From the NCBI GenBank assembly GCA_025462725.1, contig JAOAPE010000008.1, positions 310,001 through 374,000 of the forward strand: DNA of 64,000 bases. Reading direction: 5' to 3'. A model generated the notes under the pieces. It had not been told where the DNA came from, did not search any database, and saw only the letters and a program-made list of their open reading frames with translations. This stretch comes from Terriglobales bacterium (GTDB lineage: Bacteria > Acidobacteriota > Terriglobia > Terriglobales > Acidobacteriaceae). This document shows positions 45,268 through 53,694 of this stretch, one piece after another. Position 1 is the stretch's first letter; every line of letters starts with the position of its first letter. Position numbers and translations under genes: made by a program.

Positions 45268-46773
45268 ATGCCGAAGTGTGCTCAAAATCGAATGCTCGCC
45301 ATGGTCCTTGCTCTTTCGGCGATGTCGATTGCTGTTGCCGCGCAATCACCGCAATCGACAAAACTCGCTCCCGCTCCCCCGCCGGCCACAATACAGCCCA
45401 TCAAAGTCGGCGATATTACAATCTCCGGCAGCTTTCGCACTCGCGTTGAGAATTGGAACTTCTTCAACTCTCCAGCCGCGGACGGAGAGTACACATTCAG
45501 CGGATCACTTTTGCGACTATCCGCAACTCAGAAGCGCGAAAGCTACGACTGGCAGATTGAGGCCGCCGTCCCCATTCTCTTCAATTTGCCTCCGGGATCC
45601 ACCGCTCCCCCGCCCGCAGCACAACTCGGCCTTGGAGCCAGCTACTTCGCGGCGAACGGGAACCAGACCGCCGCCGCAAATGTTTTCGCGAAACAAGCTT
45701 TTATCCGCTTCATCTCCTCAGAGGACCGCGCCACTAGCGTCCGGTTCGGACGCTTCGAATTCATCGAAGGCGTCGAGAACGCGCAACGTGACGCCACCCT
45801 CGGATTCCTTAAACGCGAACGAATCGCGCAACGTCTCGTCGGCAATTTCGGTTTCACCCACGTTGGCCGCTCATTCGACGGCATCGAGTTCAAGCGCGAC
45901 ACCGGAAGATCCAATCTCGACTTCATGGCCGGACGCGCCACGCGCGGCGTCTTCCAGGTGGACGGCAACGGCGAACTCGACGTGGACATCCTCTACGGTG
46001 GATTCACCCGCCAGATTGGCAGCAAAGAGAACCCCGGTGAGTGGCGAGTCTTCGGATTGAGCTATCACGACGGGCGTCGCGCTCTAAAGTCGGACAATCG
46101 TTCCGCAGTCGCGCGAGCCGCCGACCAAAGCAACATCCGCATTGGCACATTCGGCGCAGATTACGTGAAGACCAAAAAAGTTGGCGAAGCTAAAGCCGAT
46201 CTTCTTCTCTGGGCGGCATTGCAGTACGGAAGTTGGGGAATCCTCGACCATCTCGCAGGCGCAGCTTCCATTGAAGCCGGAATTCAGCCCAATATGGCGC
46301 TCAAACCCTGGGTGCGTCTCGGCTACAACTGGACCTCCGGCGATTCCAACTCGACCGATACTCGCCATGGCACTTTTCTCGAGCCACTCGGAACGCCGCG
46401 TATTTACTCGAGATTCCCGTTCTACAACCACATGAACCTGAAGGACGCCTTCGCCCAACTGCTGCTGCGTCCGAATTCGAAAGTGATCATCCGCACCGAA
46501 TACCACTACTTGCAGCTCTCCGATCCCAACGACCTCTGGTACGCGGGTGGCGGAGCATTTTCACAATCGAACTTCGGCATTGCCGGACGCACCAGCGGCG
46601 GCAGCAGGGAACTCGGCTCCATCGGCGATCTCGGACTCGACTGGCAATTCAATCCCCACGTTACATTTTCAGCCTATTACGCGCATGCCTTCGGCGGAAA
46701 CGTCATCAAAAAGATTTATCCCACGCGCTCTGACGCCGACTACGCCTACTTCGAAGCTCTCTACAAGTTTTAA
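45268..46773 (+). CDS. Outer-membrane porin of alginate-export type
   Basis: 501 residues. Signal peptide LAMVLALSAMSIAVAAQ, then a Pro-rich linker and a beta barrel: ISGSFRTRVENWNFF, SLLRLSATQKRESYDWQIEA, VRFGRFEFIEGVENAQRD, FDGIEFKRDTGRSNLDFMAG. Repeated aromatic strands alternate with charged turns, and the last residue is Phe (ALYKF), a normal outer-membrane insertion signal. The pattern matches the AlgE-like alginate-export family, whose members pass sugars or hydrocarbons. The ATG at 45268 has GGAAG 7 bases upstream. No alginate genes are near, so the cargo is unknown. Confidence 0.8.
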   Translation: MPKCAQNRMLAMVLALSAMSIAVAAQSPQSTKLAPAPPPATIQPIKVGDITISGSFRTRVENWNFFNSPAADGEYTFSGSLLRLSATQKRESYDWQIEAAVPILFNLPPGSTAPPPAAQLGLGASYFAANGNQTAAANVFAKQAFIRFISSEDRATSVRFGRFEFIEGVENAQRDATLGFLKRERIAQRLVGNFGFTHVGRSFDGIEFKRDTGRSNLDFMAGRATRGVFQVDGNGELDVDILYGGFTRQIGSKENPGEWRVFGLSYHDGRRALKSDNRSAVARAADQSNIRIGTFGADYVKTKKVGEAKADLLLWAALQYGSWGILDHLAGAASIEAGIQPNMALKPWVRLGYNWTSGDSNSTDTRHGTFLEPLGTPRIYSRFPFYNHMNLKDAFAQLLLRPNSKVIIRTEYHYLQLSDPNDLWYAGGGAFSQSNFGIAGRTSGGSRELGSIGDLGLDWQFNPHVTFSAYYAHAFGGNVIKKIYPTRSDADYAYFEALYKF

Positions 46774-46830
46774 GTCGCCGGCCCCGCGGCCCACATCAAT
46801 CAATTACAATTCGCTCTCTTGGAGGACCAC

Positions 46831-47337
46831 ATGGCATTGAAGGACATCCTTTTACCGGAATTCGATCAGGAAATGGCAACTACCCGAAGAACGCTCGAAC
46901 GCGTCCCCATGGACAAATCCGGTTGGAAGCCCCATGACAAATCGTTTTCTTTGGGACACCTCGCCAGCCATGTTGCCAACATTCCTAGCTGGGCAGTCTT
47001 CGGGTTGAATCAGGATTCGATTGACATCGCTCCGGTCAGCGGCGACAAACCCAAAACTCCAGAAGCGACGACCACAAAAGAACTGTTGGACATCTTCGAC
47101 AAGAATATGGCCGAAGGACGCGCCGCTATTGCCGCAGCCAGCGACGAACTCATGGGCAAGCCCTGGTCATTAAAAGCCGGCGGACAAACATTGTTCACGA
47201 TTCCGAAAGCTGCCGTCCTGCGCACATGGGTGATGAATCACATGATCCATCATCGCGCACAACTCGGTGTGTACTTGCGATTGAACAACGTTGGGGTGCC
47301 CGGCGTTTACGGCCCCTCCGCCGACGAACAGATGTAA
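46831..47337 (+). CDS. DinB-family protein
   Basis: 168 residues from ATG 46831 (GGAGG 5 bases upstream). A four-helix bundle of the DinB/DfsB kind: ATTRRTLERVPMDKSGWKPH, SFSLGHLASHVANIPSWA, LLDIFDKNMAEGRAAI, and the third metal ligand in MNHMIHHRAQLGVYL. The three His (H51-like in HLASH, and HMIHH) give the metal site seen in thiol-S-transferase relatives. Function is open. It may share a transcript with the porin gene, 57 bases upstream. A bidirectional terminator follows. Confidence 0.85.
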   Translation: MALKDILLPEFDQEMATTRRTLERVPMDKSGWKPHDKSFSLGHLASHVANIPSWAVFGLNQDSIDIAPVSGDKPKTPEATTTKELLDIFDKNMAEGRAAIAAASDELMGKPWSLKAGGQTLFTIPKAAVLRTWVMNHMIHHRAQLGVYLRLNNVGVPGVYGPSADEQM

Positions 47338-47347
47338 TTGCAAAAAA

Positions 47348-47370
47348 ACGAGCCGGAATTTCCGGCTCGT
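47348..47370. terminator. Bidirectional terminator between dinB-like and YciF-like genes
   Basis: ACGAGCCGGAA (47348-47358) pairs with TTCCGGCTCGT (47360-47370). On the minus strand the hairpin is followed by seven T, so it is strongest for the YciF-like gene; on the plus strand it is followed by TCTCATT. Confidence 0.85.
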
Positions 47371-47399
47371 TCTCATTGCAACTCGCAACCTATAAGTGA

Positions 47400-47918
47400 T
47401 TACGCGACGTCTTCTTCCTCTTCTTCGCCGGCTTCTTCTGCTTCCACATTCACGCTTTCCGCAATACTGGTCAGCTTCTGGTCTGTTTCCTTTTCCTCTT
47501 CCAGAGTCTCCTCTAAGAGTTTCACGGCGTCATCCAGTCCCAATTGCTCGGCATAGGTGCGCACCGTGCCGTATCCGGCGATCTCATAGTGCTCCACTCG
47601 CTGCGCTGCGGCGATAAGCGCTGCATCCAGGACTTCATCTTCCATGTCCTCTTCCATCATCTCCTTGCCTTCTTCCAACAGGCCTTCCATGCCCTTGCAT
47701 TTCTTGCCTCGCGGAGACTCATCCAGGTCCTCAAAGATCTGGTCGAGCCGCTCCACTTGCACTTTGGTCTGCTCCAAATGCTCCTCAAACGCGCTTCTCA
47801 GCTCGTCTGATGTTGCGTTCTTTATCATTTTCGGCAATGCCTTGATGATCTGGTTTTCTGCTGAATACAAATCCTTGAGTTCGTCTATAAATAATTCCCG
47901 TAGCGATTCGATTTTCAT
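47400..47918 (-). CDS. Ferritin-like DUF892/YciF-family protein
   Basis: 172 residues from ATG 47918 (CGGAG 6 bases upstream); a frame open from 48053 has no such site. Ferritin-like four-helix pattern: ELFIDELKDLYSAENQIIKALP, LRSAFEEHLEQTKVQVERL, AALIAAAQRVEHYEIAGYGT, with Glu and His at helix positions that could bind a diiron site. The last 15 residues are nearly all Glu (EAGEEEEEDVA). YciF proteins are stress-linked, with no proven reaction. It is monocistronic and ends at the terminator at 47348-47370. Confidence 0.88.
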   Translation of the reverse strand: MKIESLRELFIDELKDLYSAENQIIKALPKMIKNATSDELRSAFEEHLEQTKVQVERLDQIFEDLDESPRGKKCKGMEGLLEEGKEMMEEDMEDEVLDAALIAAAQRVEHYEIAGYGTVRTYAEQLGLDDAVKLLEETLEEEKETDQKLTSIAESVNVEAEEAGEEEEEDVA

Positions 47919-48141
47919 CTGCATCTCCGTTTTGGTGATTTTGTGGCCCGCCTGTTTTGAGATGAAAAGCAGGGAAGAAGAGATGGACGAAACCAGCAGC
48001 CGCTCACGATTCTGAAGGTATTCAGAGCTGCCCACTTTGGGCATATGCAACAACTCCGATGCAATTTTGCAACTAATTTTCAGGTACTAGGTTTAAAGTA
48101 GTGATTCGGGCCCCGCATCAGATACCGACGGAGCGCACAAA

Positions 48142-48975
48142 ATGAAAAAGATGTTTGTTGTTGCTTCTCCCGTTCTGCTTTTGGCTTCTGCCGTTTTGGC
48201 GCAAACGCAATCCGCACCAGCAGCTCAGCCCAGCGCGCAACCGCAATCCAATGCGGTAGCCGCGCAACCGAATCAGCCTGACATTGCTCCGCAGATCGTT
48301 ACGGTCCCTAGCGGCACAAAAGTTTTGCTGGTACTCAAGAACAGCATTTCCAGCCGCAACGCGAAAGCAGGGGATGGCGTATTCCTTGAAAGCACATTCC
48401 CGGTTGTTGAGAAGGGAAGAGTCATCATTCCCGCCGGTACCTTCGTGCAAGGTGTAGTGGACAGCGTCAAGCGCTCAGGTCGGGTGAAGGGCCGCGCCGA
48501 ACTCCTTCTACATTTCACCACGCTTGTTTATCCGAACGGATACACCGTCACCATGCCTGGGTCCTTGGAGAGCACCGATTCCAGTGACAACATGAAGGTG
48601 AAAGACAAAGAAGGAACTGTTCAGGCGGATGGCAACAAGGGACGCGACGCCGCCGGAATCGCCACCACCACCGGAAGCGGAGCTCTGGTAGGTGCGCTTT
48701 CACACGGAACAAAAGGCGCGCTAGTGGGTGGTGGAATCGGTGCTGCAGTCGGCGTTGTCACTGCAATGCTTACCCGTGGTGATGAGATCCGCCTTGAATC
48801 CGGTTCTTCTGTGGAGATGGTCCTGCAGCGTCCGCTCGATCTCGACGCCAACCGCATCGACAGCACTAATCGGTACGTCTCCAACACTCCGCAGCGATAC
48901 CGCATCCTCGATAAGCCAGGCTCTTCCCAGCAAGCATCTCCGATACCCGGGATCGGTATCCCCCGCGTACCGTAA
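48142..48975 (+). CDS. VirB10/TrbI-like exported protein with glycine zipper (family member B)
   Basis: 277 residues. Signal peptide (FVVASPVLLLASAVLAQ), a Gln/Pro/Ala-rich spacer, then a beta domain: VPSGTKVLLVLKNSISSRNAKAG, VIIPAGTFVQGVVDSVKRSG, LLLHFTTLVYPNGYTVTM. A glycine-zipper pair follows (GALVGALSHGTKGALVGG, GIGAAVGVVTAML) and then a closing strand LESGSSVEMVLQRPLDLD. This order is that of the C-terminal domain of VirB10/TrbI, with the zipper where VirB10 carries its outer-membrane helical hairpin. Two other genes nearby (51073, 52687) share the same order. No conjugation genes are present. The ATG has GGAG 8 bases upstream. Confidence 0.65.
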   Translation: MKKMFVVASPVLLLASAVLAQTQSAPAAQPSAQPQSNAVAAQPNQPDIAPQIVTVPSGTKVLLVLKNSISSRNAKAGDGVFLESTFPVVEKGRVIIPAGTFVQGVVDSVKRSGRVKGRAELLLHFTTLVYPNGYTVTMPGSLESTDSSDNMKVKDKEGTVQADGNKGRDAAGIATTTGSGALVGALSHGTKGALVGGGIGAAVGVVTAMLTRGDEIRLESGSSVEMVLQRPLDLDANRIDSTNRYVSNTPQRYRILDKPGSSQQASPIPGIGIPRVP

Positions 48976-48985
48976 CGAAGCTACA

Positions 48986-49020
48986 GGTGCCCCACGTTCG
49001 CGAAGCTAACGTGGGGATTT
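48986..49020 (+). terminator. Palindromic terminator-like element
   Basis: CCCCACGTT (48990-48998) pairs with AACGTGGGG (49008-49016) around CGCGAAGCT, then ATTTTT. Its GTGCCCCAC start recurs in another palindrome at 57080-57118. Confidence 0.65.
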
Positions 49021-49075
49021 TACCCAGTCAGGGGACGCCTTCAGCCTGTCGTCAGCCAAAGCTTAGCCCTTGTTC

Positions 49076-49813
49076 TTACCTCAATACAAATATCGCATTC
49101 ACGTGTGCAGTCACGGTCACCTTCTCCGGACTGAACTCCTCAGTCGGAGCCGACGGCGCGGATTCCGCTCGCATTGTTTTCATCGCGACCATCGGCATGG
49201 GAACCGGCATTCTCTCGAATGTGTCCACTGACGCGTATGACAGTTCGCCCAAAGTCCGTCCGCTGGATTTGGCTAACGTTGTCGCCAGCCCTCGGGCGCG
49301 CTGGTACGCATCCTCAACAGCCTTCGACTTCGCCGCGTCAATGTTTTCGAGCGTGTAGTTGATACTCTGGTTTTCCGTCTCTTCAATCCCCGACAACGCT
49401 GTCAGCAACGGTCCTACTTTGCTGAAATCTTTGATTTTCAGACTGACACTCGTGGTCGCACGAAATCCCACCAGCCTCCGCTTCGGAGACTTATAGTCGT
49501 ACATCGGCTGCAACGAATATTGCGCCAACTCGGCAGACTTTGGATCAAGCCCTTGGGCTCTTAGTGCCTGCCGCATCCGTTCGGCCGCCTTCGATGCCGA
49601 CGCGTACGCCGCCTCTGACGTGTTTTCTTGCGCTGCGATATTGAACTGCAACATCGCCGTGTCCGGCGCAGTTTCGAATTTGCCATCCGCACCGACCACA
49701 ACGGTGTTGTTTTGCGGAGCCATGGCTGGACGCTCAGACTGAGCCACAACTTGCATCGCATCAAATATCGCCGCCAAAAGAAAAACAACAGCCACTGCTC
49801 TGGACGATCTCAT
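49076..49813 (-). CDS. SIMPL (DUF541) domain exported protein
   Basis: 245 residues. Signal peptide AVAVVFLLAAIFDAMQVVAQ. SIMPL pattern: VVGADGKFETAPDTAMLQFNI, ASKAAERMRQALRAQGLD, YSLQPMYDYKSPKRRLVGF, SVSLKIKDFSKVGPLL, and AYQRARGLATTLAKSSGRTL. These periplasmic or outer-membrane proteins include BP26 of Brucella, which makes channel-like rings, and E. coli YggE linked to oxidative stress. The C-terminus is VTAHVNAIFVLR. Monocistronic, tail-to-tail with the VirB10-like gene at 48142. Confidence 0.88.
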   Translation of the reverse strand: MRSSRAVAVVFLLAAIFDAMQVVAQSERPAMAPQNNTVVVGADGKFETAPDTAMLQFNIAAQENTSEAAYASASKAAERMRQALRAQGLDPKSAELAQYSLQPMYDYKSPKRRLVGFRATTSVSLKIKDFSKVGPLLTALSGIEETENQSINYTLENIDAAKSKAVEDAYQRARGLATTLAKSSGRTLGELSYASVDTFERMPVPMPMVAMKTMRAESAPSAPTEEFSPEKVTVTAHVNAIFVLR

Positions 49814-49874
49814 TCTTGCTTCCTCCGGGAGTACTCTTTCTGATTATACGAACGCTTGAGGGAGCGAATCTTGC

Positions 49875-49907
49875 AATAAAAAAAACGCGAACCCGTCGGG
49901 GTTCGCG
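49875..49907 (-). terminator. Rho-independent terminator after the HAF-repeat gene
   Basis: On the minus strand CGCGAACCC (49907-49899) pairs with GGGTTCGCG (49894-49886) around CGAC, followed by eight T and ATTG. Confidence 0.88.
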
Positions 49908-49930
49908 GTCTGTAAGCAGGGCTACTGTTT

Positions 49931-50815
49931 CTATTTTGTCTTGGGAATCGCAATAAAGCCGTGCTGGCCGGCCGAATAGCTGAGAAACCAGCCGATCACA
50001 ACGCCCGAGTCGTTGACATCAAACCCCAGAACTTCATTTGCATTCGGCGGAATCAGCGCATAGTACTGGTTGTTTGCTTTAAAAAATCCGTCAAGCGAGC
50101 CAAAGATGTCGAAATTGCCTACTCCAGTAATCTGGTCTTCGTTGTTAAATCCATTATTTTGCGGCGGAATGTACTTCTTAGCATCCCAGCGATACGTGAA
50201 TTTCCCATCCGCATAGAGATAGAACCTACCTAGGATGTGGCCTTTGTCATTAATGTCCTGCGGCACGTCCCCCGCCAAATCGGGATCATCGAAGGTAACG
50301 AGCTGCCCACTCGGGTAGCGGATGAATCCGTGGTTGCTATTGTCTGGATTCTGGTACTCCCCCACGACGATTCCGGCGTTATTGATCCCATGAGGCAGCG
50401 TCAGCGTGGCCCCGGGATAGTTGAAGTCGTTATATGTGCCGTCGCTATACAAGAACGCATGGCTCACATTATTGGCGTCATAGAAGATTCCAATTACTTG
50501 TTTCGAGTCGTTTAGCTTGCGTCCGCTCGTGTTGATTGCTCCCGGCGCTTCCAAACGGGTAACAGTGCCGTGATCGTCAATGAATCCCACACTATGTCGT
50601 ATCGTCGAATCATAGAATTCGCCGGAGATCACTCCATTATTGTTGATCCCGTACGGGATCGTATTACCCGTTCCGCCTGGCAAGTCGTAGATTTGGTAGG
50701 TTCCATTGAAGGGCTTTGCGGGAACGCTTGATTGCGCCATGGAAGGGGTCGCTACGAGCACCGCAGTAATCACGCTTGCAAAGAGTCCTAGGGCGAGTCG
50801 GTACTGCTTCTTCAT
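49931..50815 (-). CDS. HAF-repeat exported protein
   Basis: 294 residues from ATG 50815 (AGGAG 6 bases upstream); the frame open from 50959 is rejected. Signal peptide ALGLFASVITAVLVATPSMAQ. The body is a set of about six HAF-type repeats such as IPYGINNNGVISGEFYD, LNDSKQVIGIFYDANNVSHAF, PHGINNAGIVVGEYQ and VPQDINDKGHILGRFY, forming a predicted beta propeller. HAF-repeat proteins are abundant in Acidobacteriota and of unknown function. It ends at the terminator at 49875-49907. Confidence 0.82.
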   Translation of the reverse strand: MKKQYRLALGLFASVITAVLVATPSMAQSSVPAKPFNGTYQIYDLPGGTGNTIPYGINNNGVISGEFYDSTIRHSVGFIDDHGTVTRLEAPGAINTSGRKLNDSKQVIGIFYDANNVSHAFLYSDGTYNDFNYPGATLTLPHGINNAGIVVGEYQNPDNSNHGFIRYPSGQLVTFDDPDLAGDVPQDINDKGHILGRFYLYADGKFTYRWDAKKYIPPQNNGFNNEDQITGVGNFDIFGSLDGFFKANNQYYALIPPNANEVLGFDVNDSGVVIGWFLSYSAGQHGFIAIPKTK

Positions 50816-51009
50816 CATTATCTCCTGTTGGGATTGTTGAGCTTGAGAGTGAATAGAAACAAAAAAGCAGCAGCAGGTTGCAATCGAAAAACACCTATGT
50901 AAAAAGTCTCGCAGCCCTGGCAGCGCTGTGCCGGCGTTCAAGCGCGGTGCCGCATTCATTAGTGCAACGTTTTCTTGCGAGGTAATTCAGTCTTTTGCGC
51001 CAATCCATC

Positions 51010-51048
51010 CACAAATAAAAAGCGCGAAGCCTTAGAAAAACTTCGCGC
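51010..51048 (-). terminator. Rho-independent terminator after the VirB10-like gene
   Basis: On the minus strand GCGCGAAG (51048-51041) pairs with CTTCGCGC (51029-51022) around an 11-base loop, followed by TTTTTATTT. Confidence 0.8.
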
Positions 51049-51072
51049 CTCTATTTCTCGATGCCGTGCTGC

Positions 51073-51816
51073 TTACTGCGGGACCGACAACTGCCTATCT
51101 AACTGCAGTTCCAACTGCGTTCCTTTATTCAGCGTGAGGTCACGGTCAGTCAGGATTCCCGCACCCGCGCCCAGTCCTGCTCCAGCGGCCGCGCCGATCA
51201 CCGCGCCTTTGGTGCCCGCAGTCACACCACCGGCAACTGCGCCAACTGCCGCGCCCACTCCGGCAGATTCAATCGCTCTGCGCTTGTCCGTTCCGCGACG
51301 CGATATCTCGCCCTCGTTGCCGGTTGTCTGATTCACGCCATGCTCGCCGGGAACACCCGTCACCGTCGCCACCAGCGGGACCCAGCCGTGCTTGGTCTCG
51401 ATCTCGTCAAAGCTCAGCAGGATGCGCCCATGGAATCCGCGGTCAACGCTGCTGACATGCCCTTTGATCTTCTTGCCGCGCGGGATCACCTGCCCGTTGG
51501 GCGCCATGAGGTCTTCGGCCAGCTTCAACTTGAATTTCTTTCCCTGCTGGATCTTTTGCGTTTCCAGCTTGTCGTCAAGCACCGCGATAAAGCGCGTGCC
51601 TTCCGGGATCGCATTCGGCGCGTTGTAGCTGCCATAAGGACCGTTGTTCCCATTCGGATAATTTGATCCACGCGACACGGGATACTGGTTCTGGTTCGTA
51701 TTTTGCGTGTTGCTCTGTGTGCCACCGTAAGGGTCCTGCGCGAAGGCTGCAAATGGCAGCGCGAGAACGGCCATCAATACCGCGATTTGTGTAGACGTGC
51801 GAAATGCTCTAGTCAT
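51073..51816 (-). CDS. VirB10/TrbI-like exported protein with glycine zipper (family member C)
   Basis: 247 residues. Signal peptide IAVLMAVLALPFAAFAQ, then an Asn/Gln/Tyr/Gly-rich spacer. The beta domain follows: IPEGTRFIAVLDDKLETQKIQQG, QVIPRGKKIKGHVSSVDRG, ILLSFDEIETKHGWVPLV. A glycine zipper (GAAVGAVAGGVTAGTKGAVI, GAAAGAGLGAGAGI) and the closing strand LNKGTQLELQLDRQLSVP complete the VirB10/TrbI order. Same architecture as the genes at 48142 and 52687. Monocistronic, ended by the terminator at 51010-51048. Confidence 0.65.
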   Translation of the reverse strand: MTRAFRTSTQIAVLMAVLALPFAAFAQDPYGGTQSNTQNTNQNQYPVSRGSNYPNGNNGPYGSYNAPNAIPEGTRFIAVLDDKLETQKIQQGKKFKLKLAEDLMAPNGQVIPRGKKIKGHVSSVDRGFHGRILLSFDEIETKHGWVPLVATVTGVPGEHGVNQTTGNEGEISRRGTDKRRAIESAGVGAAVGAVAGGVTAGTKGAVIGAAAGAGLGAGAGILTDRDLTLNKGTQLELQLDRQLSVPQ

Positions 51817-52097
51817 GTTCCGACCTCAGCCCTGAATTTAATTCGGGTGAACTACAACATTGGATGGCATCCAGCACTGAATCGCTGCTCAGGTTGCTTC
51901 AGATATTCATGGATTTATTTGCAGCACCACGCGGAACAATTCAACCGTGCTTGTGTTGGCGCTGTCGTGTTCTGCCCGATGCAGAATCGAACTAATGCAG
52001 GTATCGCTCTTGCCACTTCCGTCAGCGCGGATATTTTGGGAACTTTGCATGAACCGATTGCGTCAATTAAGCATCCTACTTTTTGTAAAGAGAGTTT

Positions 52098-52334
52098 ATG
52101 CGCAAGTCGTATCTGCCAATCACAGTGCTGGGGCTCGGAGGGTTGGGCCTGGTAGGAATGCTTCTTGGCACCGAAAAGGGCCGCGCTGTTGTGCGCAATA
52201 TTGCAGATAATCTCTTTGACGGACCTGAAACGTTCGAAGACTGGAATATGGCCGCGCAAAACGAACTCGAAGCCATTCAGTCAGCGCTCGATGGCCTTGC
52301 CCAGGCTCTCGGCGTCCGTCCCGCCGCTCAGTAG
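52098..52334 (+). CDS. Small membrane-anchored protein, 78 residues
   Basis: Starts at ATG 52098. One hydrophobic helix (LPITVLGLGGLGLVGMLLG) near the N-terminus, then a soluble acidic helix (GRAVVRNIADNLFDGPETFEDWN...) ending AQALGVRPAAQ. Resembles YtxH-like or other short bacterial stress-linked membrane proteins, without a firm match. It is tail-to-tail with the pterin dehydratase gene, 14 bases away. Confidence 0.6.
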   Translation: MRKSYLPITVLGLGGLGLVGMLLGTEKGRAVVRNIADNLFDGPETFEDWNMAAQNELEAIQSALDGLAQALGVRPAAQ

Positions 52335-52348
52335 CCTCCTGAAATCTC

Positions 52349-52633
52349 TCACCCAAACTCATTGATCCGTTTCGCCATCTTCAGGTCCCGATTCGTCACG
52401 CCACCTGAATCGTGAGAGGTCAACGCCATCAGCACTTTGTTGTAGCGGATATCGATATCAGGATGGTGGTCCGCTTTTTCCGCGGCCTCCGCCACGTTGT
52501 TCACGAATTCCATCGCCTTCGCAAAATCCGGAAACTCGTACCGGCGCTCAATCGCTCTTCCGGACCGCTTCCATCCCGGAAGCTCCTTCAACGCCGAATC
52601 TACTTCCTGGTCCGTCAGAACAATACTGGGCAT
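52349..52633 (-). CDS. Pterin-4a-carbinolamine dehydratase
   Basis: 94 residues from the ATG at 52633. Recycles 4a-hydroxytetrahydropterin for aromatic amino acid hydroxylases. Signature EKADHHPDIDIRYNKVLMAL contains the catalytic HHP; the start LTDQEVDSALKELPGWKRSG and the end SHDSGGVTNRDLKMAKRIN are also typical. No phenylalanine hydroxylase lies in the window. The upstream gene's terminator hairpin reaches almost to the start codon. Confidence 0.92.
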   Translation of the reverse strand: MPSIVLTDQEVDSALKELPGWKRSGRAIERRYEFPDFAKAMEFVNNVAEAAEKADHHPDIDIRYNKVLMALTSHDSGGVTNRDLKMAKRINEFG

Positions 52634-52661
52634 AAAAAATGAGGCCTCCATCTCGGAGGCC
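52634..52661 (-). terminator. Terminator between VirB10-like gene and dehydratase gene
   Basis: On the minus strand GGCCTCC (52661-52655) pairs with GGAGGCC (52649-52643) around a 5-base loop, followed by TCATTTTTT. The GGAGG of the 3' arm is the only ribosome site for the dehydratase ATG at 52633. Confidence 0.8.
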
Positions 52662-52686
52662 CCATTGTAAGCGAGAGTGCTTCGGT

Positions 52687-53571
52687 CTAGTAGGCTTGCA
52701 GCCGGATCGGCTGGTCGAGATGGAACTGCAACTCCGTCTCCGCCGGAACGTTGATCTTCTTGCCGTTCGTCAACACTTGGACAGCGCCGCCTGCTGCTGC
52801 ACCGGTCACTGCGCCGATGGCCGCGCCCTTACCGCCGCCAACTACCGCACCTAACAACGTGCCCAATACTGCGCCGCCTCCTACGTGCGTTGCCGTGCGC
52901 TTGTTGGCGCCGATACCCTGATCGCCACCGATGTTTCCCGCACTCTTCGTCACCTGATCGCTAGTCACAGCATAGGTGTGCCCCTTTATGTTCATCGAGT
53001 TCACGCCCAGGACCAGGTTCTTGCTTCCCATGGAACCCGAGTTCTCCATCACTGAAAGCTGCACCGGAGTTCCTTTGGGGATTAACATCCTGCCATTCGC
53101 ATCCACGATCTGCCGCGTAACCGTGCCCTGATAAGTGTGCTGCGCGTCAGAGGTCTGCGTATTGATGTTCTCGTCCGCGCGGATGAACAGGTCGGTTCCC
53201 GCCGGAATCTCTCCCGGATTCGCGGAGTTCACAACTTCCTGCTGCTGTTGATTCGCCTGCTCCGCCGTTCGCGGGGTTACCTGTGGCTGTGTAGATTGGT
53301 CTGTCGGCTGCGTAGTCTGGGGATAACTCTGCGTCTGTTGTGGCTGTGACTGCTGCGTCTGGGTTGGTGATGGATACGTCTGTTGTTGAGAAGGCTGCGT
53401 CGTCTGCGGATACGTCTGCGTCGGCTGCGTTGTTTGAGTCTGGTCGTTCGGCTGCGCAGGTTGCGTCTGCTGCGGCTGTGTGGTGTTTTGCGGATAAGAT
53501 TGCGTCTGCGCGAATGCTACTGGCATTGCCAGAGCAACGGCCAGAGCTGTAATAATGCTGACTTTTCGCAT
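52687..53571 (-). CDS. VirB10/TrbI-like exported protein with glycine zipper (family member D)
   Basis: 294 residues. Signal peptide IITALAVALAMPVAFAQ, then about 90 residues of Gln/Thr/Pro repeats (QPTQTYPQTTQPSQQ-like). The beta domain has IPAGTDLFIRADENINTQTS, MLIPKGTPVQLSVMENSGS and LGVNSMNIKGHTYAV. The glycine zipper is GGGAVLGTLLGAVVGGGKGA and IGAVTGAAAGGAVQV, and the closing strand is VPAETELQFHLDQPIRL. Same order as the genes at 48142 and 51073. The repeat-rich linker could span the periplasm or bind peptidoglycan; this is inference. Confidence 0.65.
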   Translation of the reverse strand: MRKVSIITALAVALAMPVAFAQTQSYPQNTTQPQQTQPAQPNDQTQTTQPTQTYPQTTQPSQQQTYPSPTQTQQSQPQQTQSYPQTTQPTDQSTQPQVTPRTAEQANQQQQEVVNSANPGEIPAGTDLFIRADENINTQTSDAQHTYQGTVTRQIVDANGRMLIPKGTPVQLSVMENSGSMGSKNLVLGVNSMNIKGHTYAVTSDQVTKSAGNIGGDQGIGANKRTATHVGGGAVLGTLLGAVVGGGKGAAIGAVTGAAAGGAVQVLTNGKKINVPAETELQFHLDQPIRLQAY

Positions 53572-53634
53572 GCTTCACCTCGGTTTCAGTTGTCTTCTTT
53601 AGGATGAAGCTGAGCAGGAAGGAGTTGTTGCCGC

Positions 53635-53690
53635 AGCAGAGTAGCGGAATTTTTGTGACCTTAGAGGAATTGTTGAAGCAGAGTAGCGGA
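53635..53690. repeat. Direct repeat AGCAGAGTAGCGGA
   Basis: The 14-base word AGCAGAGTAGCGGA occurs at 53635-53648 and 53677-53690, each preceded by GTTG or TTGTTGNNG. It lies between the VirB10-like gene and the response regulator gene. Confidence 0.6.
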
Positions 53691-53694
53691 CCTT

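Noticed and set aside
48142-53571. A conjugation or type IV secretion locus suggested by VirB10-like proteins
   Set aside because: No VirB4, VirD4, VirB6-9 or relaxase homologues are in the window, and the three genes are separate transcripts.
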